In this document: one piece after another, positions 1 through 5,479 of the stretch
Layout: the number at the start of each line of letters is the position of its first letter
Position numbering within the stretch: position 1 is the first letter of the stretch
Origin: Acidimicrobiaceae bacterium
GTDB taxonomy: Bacteria; Actinomycetota; Acidimicrobiia; Acidimicrobiales; Palsa-688
Length of the DNA stretch: 6,411 nt
Assembly: GCA_003156795.1 (NCBI GenBank)
Contig: PMHU01000322.1
Coordinates: 1-6,411 of the forward strand
Reading direction: 5' to 3'
Position numbers and translations under genes: made by a program
Notes under the pieces: generated by a model
Seen by the model: only the letters and a program-made list of their open reading frames with translations
Database searches by the model: none
Told to the model about the DNA's origin: nothing

Positions 1-603
1 TTCAACCACGGGCAGTGCTGTGTGGCGGGATCGCGGTTGTACGTTCAAGAAGACCGCTTCGACGAGGTCGTCAATGGCGTGGCGGAGGTGGCCAAGTCGA
101 TCAAGTTGGGCGACGGGATGGATCCGGATACCCAGATGGGTCCTCTGGTCTCCGACGAGCAACTCCAACGGGTAACCGGCTATCTCGACTCGGGGACGAG
201 CGATGGGGCGACCGCGCTCACCGGCGGGGGCCGGCGCGGCGATCGCGGCTACTTCGTGGAGCCGACCGTGCTGACCGGGACTCGTCCGGACATGAGCGTG
301 GTGCGCGAGGAGATCTTCGGCCCAGTGGTGGTCGCCGCCCCCTTCCAGACCATCGATGACATCGCCAAGGTCGCCAACGACACGCCCTATGGGCTCGGAG
401 CCGGTATATGGACCAGTGACATATCGAAGGCCCACGCCCTGGCAAAGAAGATCCGGGCCGGCACGGTGTGGATCAACTGCTACAACATCTTCGACGCCGC
501 CCTGCCCTTCGGCGGGTACAAGCAGTCAGGGTGGGGTCGCGAGATGGGTCATGCGGCCCTCGAGGCGTATACCGAAGTCAAAGCCGTTTGCGCCCAACTC
601 TGA
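1..603 (+). CDS. Aldehyde dehydrogenase, C-terminal part (5' end outside window)
   Basis: This is the C-terminal 200 residues of an NAD(P)+-dependent aldehyde dehydrogenase, which oxidises an aldehyde to its carboxylic acid in the cytosol. The frame is open from base 1 and begins FNHGQCCVAGSR, the family's catalytic-cysteine signature; by alignment to ALDH2 from memory, the nucleophile is the second Cys (codon 19-21). The EEIFGPV motif at 307-327 gives the cofactor-contacting Glu (310-312) and Phe (316-318). The end reads WINCYN..LPFGGYKQSGWGRE..L..YTEVKAV, the usual ALDH C-terminus. The general-base Glu normally lies about 34 residues before the Cys, so it and most of the Rossmann domain are outside the window. 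The tail resembles phenylacetaldehyde- and betaine-aldehyde-type enzymes, but the substrate cannot be assigned. An ATG at 22 is internal and is not the true start. The gene converges on the VOC gene, with 82 bp between the two stop codons. Confidence 0.95.
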   Translation, partial: FNHGQCCVAGSRLYVQEDRFDEVVNGVAEVAKSIKLGDGMDPDTQMGPLVSDEQLQRVTGYLDSGTSDGATALTGGGRRGDRGYFVEPTVLTGTRPDMSVVREEIFGPVVVAAPFQTIDDIAKVANDTPYGLGAGIWTSDISKAHALAKKIRAGTVWINCYNIFDAALPFGGYKQSGWGREMGHAALEAYTEVKAVCAQL

Positions 604-645
604 GGCGCGCAGTCCGTCACAGCCATCCGGTGCAGTGAATCCTCA

Positions 646-674
646 CCGGCCGCGGGCTGTCAGTTCGCGGCCGG
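646..674. terminator. Hairpin between convergent genes (candidate bidirectional terminator)
   Basis: CCGGCCGCG (646-654) pairs perfectly with CGCGGCCGG (666-674) around an 11-nt loop. It sits 42 nt after the aldehyde dehydrogenase stop and just beyond the VOC stop of the opposite strand. A second weaker hairpin, CACCGGTT/AACTGGTG with loop TCAG and one G-T wobble (678-697), overlaps the VOC stop codon. Neither has a T-tract, as is common for actinobacterial terminators. Because the stem is symmetric it could end transcription from both sides. The function is inferred from position and structure only. Confidence 0.55.
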
Positions 675-685
675 GAGCACCGGTT

Positions 686-1591
686 TCAGAACTGGTGCAG
701 GTAGAAGGGGATGTCCTGGTCGTCGGCGCATAGAGACTCGAGTCCGTAGGGACGTCTAGTTATCTCATTGGCCCGGCCGCCCGCGTCTCGTACCCGATGC
801 GCAGCAGCTGCTAGGTCGTCGACGCGGTAGCACATGATCACGCCGGGCGTAGCAGGCCCGGCCTCGGGCCGGGTGGTGATACCGATCTGCGGGGCGACTC
901 CGTTGACTTGTGCCCCACCGGCGCGACCGGTGTTGAAGGTCCAACCGACAACCGCGCCGTAGAAAGTCTGGGCCGCGCCGAGGTCGGGGGCAACCATCGT
1001 CAGGTAGGAGATGTCGCCCTCGATCTCGCCATTCCATGGGTGGCCGGTATCTGGCCGGGACTCAGGTGAGGGCATCTCGTGCAGGTAGAAAGGGATTCCC
1101 TGGTTGTCGCGGCCCTCGGCTGCGATCGCGTACGGCTCGCGGTGCGGGTCATTGACGACGCCGCCGTGCGCTCGCACCGCGGCAACCGCGGCGTTGATGT
1201 CATCGACCCGAAAGCCCAGAACCGCCCCCCCTACCGTTCCTCCGTCCGGCTGGTCACCCTCCCACATTCCGATCATGGGGACGACGTCGTCTACCTGGGC
1301 GCCGTGCCTGCCGCTCCCCGGACTGAAACGCCAGCCGAGTACGTGGCCGTAGAACGCTTGTCCCCGAGCGAGGTCAGGGACGCTGAGGGTGATATACGAG
1401 ACGTCGCCGTGGTGGACCCCGTTGCGAGGCCGGTTGGACACATTCGTGCTCACTGAAGGCTCCTTACGTGTTGGCGGGTTCGTTGCCTGCATCAGGCGGT
1501 GGCGTAGGGCCGAGGCGAAGCCCGGATCGGGGGCCAGGGGGGTGACCGGCGTGCGCAGGGCGTCGAGCGGTTCGTCGTGCCGGTCAGGCAT
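686..1591 (-). CDS. Two-domain VOC (glyoxalase-fold) protein with N-terminal extension, coupled to ECF sigma gene
   Basis: A 301-residue protein has two vicinal-oxygen-chelate (glyoxalase/bleomycin-resistance) domains, at about residues 62-173 and 192-301. Each starts GD(V/I)SY(I/L)T and includes FYG.V.GW.F, and each ends DNQGIPFYLH or DDQDIPFYLH. The histidine that often supplies the first metal ligand on strand 1 appears as Tyr (Y66, Y196) in both repeats, so metal-dependent catalysis is doubtful and the ligand is unknown. Residues 1-46 precede the fold and contain LRTPVTPLAPDPGFASALR, a Pro-rich stretch followed by a probable helix; from memory this type of extension recurs in actinobacterial VOC proteins encoded beside ECF sigma factors. 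The ATG (1591-1589) lies inside the end of the sigma gene, whose stop is 1586-1584, so translational coupling is likely. An alternative GTG start at 1453-1451 has a much better ribosome site and would give a 255-residue protein without the extension. The VOC family call is firm; the physiological role is unknown. Confidence 0.88.
   Translation of the reverse strand: MPDRHDEPLDALRTPVTPLAPDPGFASALRHRLMQATNPPTRKEPSVSTNVSNRPRNGVHHGDVSYITLSVPDLARGQAFYGHVLGWRFSPGSGRHGAQVDDVVPMIGMWEGDQPDGGTVGGAVLGFRVDDINAAVAAVRAHGGVVNDPHREPYAIAAEGRDNQGIPFYLHEMPSPESRPDTGHPWNGEIEGDISYLTMVAPDLGAAQTFYGAVVGWTFNTGRAGGAQVNGVAPQIGITTRPEAGPATPGVIMCYRVDDLAAAAHRVRDAGGRANEITRRPYGLESLCADDQDIPFYLHQF
1451..1465 (-). promoter_or_regulatory. 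Strong internal ribosome binding site and GTG start inside the VOC gene
   Basis: On the minus strand AAGGAG (1465-1460) is followed by 6 nt and then GTG (1453-1451), in frame with the longer VOC reading frame (codon 47). This is close to an ideal Shine-Dalgarno arrangement. It falls exactly between the Pro-rich N-terminal extension and the first VOC domain. It therefore either marks the real start of the VOC protein or allows a short isoform alongside the long one. Confidence 0.6.
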
Positions 1592-2093
1592 CGTTGCTCT
1601 CCTCGTAGAGATGACGGAACTCTCGACGGGCCCGCACGAGCAATGCCTCGGTCGCCGCTACGGTGCGGTCGAGCACGGCGGCCGCTTCTGGTACGCCCAA
1701 GCCGTCCAGGTACCGCAGGGTTAGCGCCGAGCGATGTTGGGGCGCCACGCGGGCCAGCACCTCGCGGGCGCGCCAGCGGTCCAATTCGACCTCCCACGGA
1801 TCGTCGATCTCGAATGATGAACCTTCGACTGCTTGAAGGAGACGTTCTTGTCGGGCCTGTCTGCGCCAGTGATCGACCAGCTTGTGTCGGGCCACCCCGA
1901 TCAGCCAGTTGACAGTCAGAGGCGCGTCGCCGGAGGACCCTGCCACCGCAAGGAACGTCTCGGAGGTCAGATCTTCCGCAACCGTTTGGTCGCCGCAACG
2001 GGCTATCAGGTAGCCGTACACCATCGGCAGTGCTCGGTCGTAGAGCGCCAACAACCTGGCACCAGTTCGATCCGGCATCGCTTCCACACCCAT
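1584..2093 (-). CDS. ECF-type (extracytoplasmic function) RNA polymerase sigma factor
   Basis: This small sigma-70 family protein (169 residues) should direct RNA polymerase to a specific promoter set. Region 2 spans about residues 12-80 (LYDRALPMVYGYLIARCGD, AEDLTSETFLAV, then the basic LVDHWRRQARQ). Region 4 spans about 107-160 (LARVAPQHRSALTLRYLDGL, then a helix-turn-helix). The segment between them is short and acidic, without region 3, as in ECF factors. The recognition-helix area reads LDRTVAATEALLVRARREF instead of the commoner GTVKSRL.RAR pattern, pointing to a particular actinobacterial ECF subgroup. There is no C-terminal extension and no adjacent transmembrane or zinc-binding anti-sigma gene; the only partner is the overlapping VOC gene. 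The first ATG (2093) has no clear ribosome site. A second ATG at 2078 (MPDRTGARLL) has GTGGAAG just upstream and may be the true start, five residues shorter. Confidence 0.9.
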   Translation of the reverse strand: MGVEAMPDRTGARLLALYDRALPMVYGYLIARCGDQTVAEDLTSETFLAVAGSSGDAPLTVNWLIGVARHKLVDHWRRQARQERLLQAVEGSSFEIDDPWEVELDRWRAREVLARVAPQHRSALTLRYLDGLGVPEAAAVLDRTVAATEALLVRARREFRHLYEESNDA

Positions 2094-2145
2094 ATAGTCG
2101 CTCGACGCCCGGCAACTCCGACGGGATTCTCCGGGAATTAAAGGT

Positions 2146-2163
2146 GGTTCCTAGCCTGCTAGG
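2146..2163. promoter_or_regulatory. Candidate operator and ECF-like -35 upstream of the sigma gene
   Basis: CCTAGC-CT-GCTAGG (2150-2163) is a perfect inverted repeat with 6-bp arms and a 2-bp centre. It abuts, on the minus strand, GGAACC (2151-2146), which matches the GGAAC core of many ECF -35 elements and lies 53 bp before the sigma ATG at 2093. A CGTC typical of ECF -10 elements occurs at 2123-2120, but the 23-nt spacing is too long for a standard promoter, so autoregulation is only a possibility. A TTTAAT -10-like hexamer (minus strand, 2142-2137) is an alternative. The palindrome would overlap polymerase contacts for either one. Confidence 0.35.
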
Positions 2164-2178
2164 CCCGCAACGAGCCTC

Positions 2179-2218
2179 TGATCTCCGTCAGTCCTAGGAT
2201 CGTGAGTCATCGAGATCA
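2179..2218. promoter_or_regulatory. Interrupted inverted repeat and -10-like element upstream of the amine dehydrogenase gene
   Basis: TGATCTC (2179-2185) and GAGATCA (2212-2218) form a perfect 7-bp inverted repeat with a 26-bp spacer. The spacer contains the 8-bp palindrome TCCTAGGA (2192-2199), whose CCTAG core is shared with the palindrome at 2150-2163. On the plus strand TAGGAT (2195-2200) fits the actinobacterial TAnnnT -10 pattern and would start RNA near 2207, giving a leader of about 50 nt to the GTG at 2259. No convincing -35 is visible 16-18 nt upstream. A regulator acting on both divergent genes is possible. Confidence 0.28.
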
Positions 2219-2258
2219 TGTGGTGGCGGATGGGTCACCTCTGGTGTGGGGGTGAGCG

Positions 2259-3332
2259 GTGGCATACCGAGTGATCCAGTGGGCCACGGGTGGGGTGGGT
2301 CGTGCGGCCATCGAAGGTGTGCTCGACCATCCCGACCTTGAGCTGGCCGGGTGCTGGGTGCATTCTGAGGCGAAGGACGGCCAGGACGTCGGGACTCTCG
2401 TGGGCCGGAAACCCGTTGGGGTTCGAGCCACTCGCAATATCGATGAGCTGCTGGCTTTGGACGCCGATTGCGTTATCTACAGCCCGACCTTCGCCGACCC
2501 GTCGGTGCTCATCAGGATCCTGGCCTCAGGCAAGAACCTGGTGACACCGCTGGGCTGGTTCTATCCATCCCCCGGCAAGCGGGCAAGGTTTGACGCCATC
2601 TGTCGGGCCGCCGGGGTGACCTTGCACGGCACCGGCATCCATCCCGGAGGGATCACGGAACGGTTCCCACTGATGATCTCAGCGTTGTCCGGCTCGATCA
2701 CACGCGTGCGGGCCGAGGAATTCTCCGACATCCGCAGCTACGGCGCGCCTGATGTCATACGCGACTGGATGCTGTTCGGGAAGACGGCCGAAGAGTCGCG
2801 AACCAGCATCATGGCAGAAGCGCTAGGCGCTGGGTTCCGCCAGTCGGTGCGGATGGTCGCCGACGCTATCGGCGCCGACCTCGATCCGGACTTGCGGACC
2901 ACCCACGAGATGGCAGTGGCCACGGCCCCGATCGACTCGCCCATCGGGCCGATCGAACCGGGCCTCGTGGCCGCTCAGCGCTTTCGGTGGGAGGGACTCG
3001 TCGACGGCGAGCCCGTGATCACCGCAGCGGTGAACTGGCTCATGGGTGATAAACATCTCGACCCCGCCTGGGGCTTCGGACCGGACGGCGAGCATTTCGA
3101 GGTCGAGGTCACCGGGGACCCGAGCTGTCTGCTGATCTTCCGCAATCTCCACCCGGCCTCGATCGAGGCCGGCCTCCACCGCAATCCCGGCATCGTGGCG
3201 ACCGCCATGCACTGCGTCAACGCCGTGCCCTACGTGTGCGACGCCGATCCCGGCGTGCGCACCTACCTCGACCTGCCACTCGTCGCCGGCCGAGCCGCCC
3301 GATCCCTCAGGCGCGACCGGGCCAGTCGCTGA
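2259..3332 (+). CDS. NAD(P)H-dependent amine dehydrogenase family protein (dihydrodipicolinate reductase-like Rossmann fold)
   Basis: A 357-residue cytosolic oxidoreductase. The N-terminus VIQWATGGVGRAAI (residues 5-18) is the nucleotide-binding loop of the family once annotated as dihydrodipicolinate reductase N-terminal proteins and related to 2,4-diaminopentanoate dehydrogenase. Other family hallmarks follow: DLELAGCWVHS, ADCVIYSPT, ASGKNLVTPLGWFYP, and HGTGIHPGGITERFP (from residue 123), then RAEEFSDIRSYGAPDVIRDWMLFGK. Length is normal for the family. It is not true lysine-pathway DapB, which is shorter and has a different C-terminal domain. The start is GTG at 2259, with GGGGG at 2248-2252 six nt upstream. 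Members are common and multicopy in mycobacteria and relatives, often near lipid or steroid catabolism genes; the substrate is unknown. The gene is transcribed divergently from the sigma gene, and 217 bp separate it from the next start. Confidence 0.85.
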   Translation: MAYRVIQWATGGVGRAAIEGVLDHPDLELAGCWVHSEAKDGQDVGTLVGRKPVGVRATRNIDELLALDADCVIYSPTFADPSVLIRILASGKNLVTPLGWFYPSPGKRARFDAICRAAGVTLHGTGIHPGGITERFPLMISALSGSITRVRAEEFSDIRSYGAPDVIRDWMLFGKTAEESRTSIMAEALGAGFRQSVRMVADAIGADLDPDLRTTHEMAVATAPIDSPIGPIEPGLVAAQRFRWEGLVDGEPVITAAVNWLMGDKHLDPAWGFGPDGEHFEVEVTGDPSCLLIFRNLHPASIEAGLHRNPGIVATAMHCVNAVPYVCDADPGVRTYLDLPLVAGRAARSLRRDRASR

Positions 3333-3387
3333 TTCCCGATCGTTTCACGGCGGTCAGCCTCATCGACGGTAGTCGGACCTTCTGAGG

Positions 3388-3399
3388 TTCGATATCGAA
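3388..3399. promoter_or_regulatory. Perfect 12-bp palindrome upstream of the S53 peptidase gene
   Basis: TTCGATATCGAA is a complete 12-bp palindrome, 56 bp after the amine dehydrogenase stop and 150 bp before the peptidase start. It may be a binding site for a dimeric regulator, but it is a single copy here. Just upstream, a two-tier hairpin (CCTCA/TGAGG outside, CGAC-GGTA-GTCG inside, 3358-3387) could be a weak terminator for the preceding gene. Confidence 0.25.
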
Positions 3400-3470
3400 G
3401 TGCCGGGGGCAGAGTTGGCCCACCGGAAACGAGCGCGAGGAGGGCGGTGCCGGCGTCGGGTGCAGGGGGG

Positions 3471-3500
3471 TTGTCCTGATGCCCTCGACGTGGTTAGCTT
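3471..3500 (+). promoter_or_regulatory. Candidate housekeeping promoter for the S53 peptidase
   Basis: TTGTCC (3471-3476) resembles a -35 element (4 of 6 consensus bases). After an 18-bp spacer comes TAGCTT (3495-3500), which fits the actinobacterial TAnnnT -10 pattern. Transcription would start near 3507 and leave a leader of about 43 nt before the GTG at 3550. Such matches are frequent by chance in intergenic DNA, so this is a positional suggestion. Confidence 0.3.
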
Positions 3501-3535
3501 CCAGCGTAACGGCAGCACGTCGATGGCCGAGAATC

Positions 3536-3552
3536 AAGGGGGTAGAGCGGTG
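3536..3552 (+). promoter_or_regulatory. Ribosome binding site deciding the S53 peptidase start
   Basis: AAGGGGG (3536-3542) is followed by 7 nt and GTG (3550-3552). This is the only in-frame start with a good Shine-Dalgarno, and it places the signal peptide at the very N-terminus. The upstream in-frame starts at 3400 (GTG) and 3523 (ATG) have no comparable site. Confidence 0.65.
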
Positions 3553-4914
3553 TTTCTAAGACGTCGAATGGTCCGACTGACGGGCTCGACAGCACTTGTG
3601 GCAGGTATGGCGTTCGGGGCGGTCGGTACTGTCGCCTCGGCCCCGGTCGCGGTGGCTACGCCGTTTGCCCACCTGTCGAGCAATGTGCCTTTTGCCAAGG
3701 CGCCCACGACGGCCCAATGCGTGGCTGATATAGGCCTGGCCTGCTATTCGCCTATCCAATACCAGGCGGCCTACGACATGAACTCCCTCTATGCCAACGG
3801 AGATACCGGTGCCGGCAAGACCATCGTTATCGTCGACTCCTACGGCTCGCCAACCATAGGCAGCGACTTGAAGACCTTTGACCATGCCTTCAAACTGCCA
3901 GCGCCGCCGTCCTTTGTGATCCTTCAGCCGGACGGTCCGGTCCCGCCGTTTGATCCCACCAACGCCACGATGGTCAACTGGGCCGTCGAGACCTCCCTGG
4001 ACGTCGAGTACTCCCACTCGATGGCCCCCGGCGCCAATATCCTGCTGGTGGAGACGCCGGTGGCCGAGACGGAAGGCGTTGTCGGGTTCCCCCAGATCGT
4101 CGCCGCCGAGAAGTATGTCCTCGAGCACCATCTGGGCGACGTGATCAGCCAGAGCTTCGGCGCCACGGAAGAGACGTTCCGGAGTGAGCAGGCCCTTATG
4201 GACCTGCGCGGCGCCTACATCGAGGCCGCCGCCGACCACGTCTCCGTTCTGGCCGGCTCCGGCGACAACGGCAGCACCAACCAGCATTTCAACGGCACCT
4301 TCTTCACCCATCGAGTGGACTCGTGGCCGTCATCTGATCCGCTGGTCACCTCGGTCGGAGGAACCCAACTCCACCTCAACCGCGCCGGCCAACGTCTCCT
4401 GCCCGACAACGTTTGGAACGACACCAACGTCCTCGGCTCACCGGCTGCTTCGGGCGGCGGGGTTTCGGAGTTCTTCTCGCGTCCTAGTTACCAGAATGGC
4501 GTGGAGTCGACCGTCGGTCAGTGGAGAGGGACGCCCGACGTATCGCTCAGCGCCGCGGTCGACGGCTCGGCGCTGGTGTACATGAGCTTCGGCGGCCTGC
4601 CCGGCCCCGCCTTCTACCTCGTAGGCGGTACCAGCGAGGCCACCCCGCTGTTCGCCGGCATAGTGGCCATCGCGGACCAGGTGGCCGGCCACGATCTCGG
4701 CCTGCTCAACCCGGCGCTCTATAGCCTGGCTGCGTCCAACGCGCCCGGGATCGTGGACATCACGACCGGCAACAACACCGTCACCTTCACCCAAAACGGC
4801 AATCTCTACACCGTCCCAGGCTTCGCCGCCGTCACCGGCTACGACCTCGCCAGCGGTCTCGGAACCGTTGACGGTGCCAACCTGGTAGCCGAGCTGGCCC
4901 AACCCAACCACTGA
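3550..4914 (+). CDS. Secreted S53 (sedolisin/kumamolisin-like) serine-carboxyl peptidase without prodomain
   Basis: A 454-residue exported endopeptidase of MEROPS family S53. The N-terminus has a basic stretch (FLRRRMVR), a hydrophobic core (STALVAGMAFGAVGTV) and a likely AVA cleavage site after residue 36, so it is probably secreted by Sec. All catalytic elements are visible: Glu147 and Asp151 in WAVETSLDVEYSH (the E-x3-D pair), oxyanion Asp239 in AGSGDNGS, and nucleophile Ser362 in GGTSEATP. The C-terminal calcium site is probably Asp403-Ile404 plus Gly430 and Asp432 in VTGYDLASGLG. The mature part has two cysteines, Cys57 and Cys65, which may pair. Classical S53 zymogens carry a prodomain of nearly 200 residues; here only about 20 residues lie between signal peptide and catalytic domain. 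From memory, short S53 proteins of this layout are widespread in actinobacteria, so it is probably intact. It stands alone between a candidate promoter and a strong terminator. Confidence 0.92.
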   Translation: MFLRRRMVRLTGSTALVAGMAFGAVGTVASAPVAVATPFAHLSSNVPFAKAPTTAQCVADIGLACYSPIQYQAAYDMNSLYANGDTGAGKTIVIVDSYGSPTIGSDLKTFDHAFKLPAPPSFVILQPDGPVPPFDPTNATMVNWAVETSLDVEYSHSMAPGANILLVETPVAETEGVVGFPQIVAAEKYVLEHHLGDVISQSFGATEETFRSEQALMDLRGAYIEAAADHVSVLAGSGDNGSTNQHFNGTFFTHRVDSWPSSDPLVTSVGGTQLHLNRAGQRLLPDNVWNDTNVLGSPAASGGGVSEFFSRPSYQNGVESTVGQWRGTPDVSLSAAVDGSALVYMSFGGLPGPAFYLVGGTSEATPLFAGIVAIADQVAGHDLGLLNPALYSLAASNAPGIVDITTGNNTVTFTQNGNLYTVPGFAAVTGYDLASGLGTVDGANLVAELAQPNH

Positions 4915-4922
4915 ATCTGATG

Positions 4923-4956
4923 TGGCCTCGGGCGGCGGACTCGCCGCCCGAGGCCA
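4923..4956 (+). terminator. Strong 15-bp hairpin terminator after the S53 peptidase
   Basis: TGGCCTCGGGCGGCG (4923-4937) pairs without mismatch with its complement at 4942-4956 around the tetraloop GACT. It starts 8 nt after the peptidase stop codon. No T-tract follows (TCCGCCTAAAAAGG), so it fits the U-less GC-rich terminators common in actinobacteria. It separates the peptidase gene from the region before the acyl-CoA synthetase. Confidence 0.8.
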
Positions 4957-5101
4957 TCCGCCTAAAAAGGTAAGTGGATTCGGCTGTCGTCTTTGAAGCC
5001 GCGCCGGTGGCTTTGATGGTGTGGACGGTTGCGATCCCGGCCGACGATGGCATACCCGATGGAGTTGTCAAGGTTTCGGAGGGTGAAAATCGACGCCTTT
5101 G

Positions 5102-5127
5102 GATGACCACGGAGTGGCGTGGTCGTC
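5102..5127. repeat. 10-bp inverted repeat (hairpin) in the gap before the acyl-CoA synthetase
   Basis: GATGACCACG (5102-5111) and CGTGGTCGTC (5118-5127) pair with a single T-G wobble around the 6-nt loop GAGTGG. There is no T-tract. It may be an RNA structure or an operator; no gene boundary is adjacent. Confidence 0.5.
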
Positions 5128-5192
5128 GGCGTATGGAGCTGGGAGCGGATGGGCGGGGAACTCGAGCGGATTTGACGGGCCGGTCGTCGCGT

Positions 5193-5222
5193 GTGGTAAC
5201 TCCTACGGGGCGTGGTTACCAC
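5193..5222. repeat. Inverted repeat with nested GTGGT-T-ACCAC palindrome
   Basis: GTGGTAAC (5193-5200) and GTTACCAC (5215-5222) are perfect 8-bp inverted arms with a 14-nt spacer. The right arm also forms its own 11-bp palindrome, GTGGT-T-ACCAC (5212-5222), so the region can be read as a complete dimer site plus a half-site. This is typical of repressor operators, about 260 bp upstream of the acyl-CoA synthetase, but no regulator gene is present. Confidence 0.35.
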
Positions 5223-5479
5223 TGAGGCATCTGCAGGACGTCCGCGAGTCGCCCGTCTCGTCTATCTGTCTCAACTCGACGCAATCGCCGAACACGGTCG
5301 GCAGGCCACCGGATCGAAGTACTCCATCAACCCGCCGGTGTCCATCCCCGCGACCCCTCGCTTCACCGCTTGTTGCCGTCGATTAGTAGGGTTTGCGAGA
5401 CCCAATGGTGGAACGGCAGGTGAGGGGCGACGGGGAGCTCCAGGCCGACGCCCAGCGAGAAAAGGATGTGTTGGTAGAT

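Larger units (their letters stand above)
4957..5479. other. Intergenic stretch without a convincing gene
   Basis: About 520 bp lie between the terminator and the acyl-CoA synthetase start. Short open frames occur on both strands (for example 4974-5225 plus and 4962-5222 minus), but none shows a family motif or a ribosome site, and the overlap of several poor frames suggests non-coding DNA. Two hairpins (5102-5127 and 5193-5222) are the only structures seen. A TTCACC (5362-5367) and TAGGGT (5387-5392) pair is a very weak promoter candidate for the synthetase (19-bp spacer). No tRNA or insertion-sequence end was recognised. The region could be a long leader, an uncharacterised small RNA locus or a decayed gene. 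Confidence 0.5.

Noticed and set aside
1492..2115. Minus-strand open frame overlapping the sigma gene in another frame
   Set aside because: Arg/Pro/Gly-rich composition typical of an out-of-frame reading; the sigma frame has clear regions 2 and 4.
2120..2151. Standard ECF autoregulatory promoter (GGAAC with CGTC) for the sigma gene
   Set aside because: The spacing between the two elements is 23 nt rather than about 16-17, so only the GGAAC word and the palindrome are reported, at low confidence.
2823..3212. Minus-strand open frame opposite the amine dehydrogenase gene
   Set aside because: The plus frame matches the oxidoreductase family over its whole length; the antisense frame has no motif.
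3400..3549. Extended N-terminus of the peptidase from the GTG at 3400
   Set aside because: It would bury the signal peptide behind about 50 Arg/Gly-rich residues, and it lacks a ribosome site, unlike the GTG at 3550.
3556..4311. Long minus-strand open frame (251 codons) opposite the S53 peptidase
   Set aside because: It is a mirror of codon bias in high-GC coding DNA. The plus-strand frame has every S53 catalytic motif, while this one shows no recognisable domain or ribosome site.
4974..5225. Small plus-strand open frame (83 codons) in the gap after the peptidase
   Set aside because: No Shine-Dalgarno, no recognisable motif, and competing frames of similar length on the other strand; kept only as part of the gene-free stretch.
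4957..5400. Remnant insertion sequence or tRNA in the gap
   Set aside because: No transposase motif, no matching terminal repeats with target duplication and no cloverleaf arms could be found by eye.
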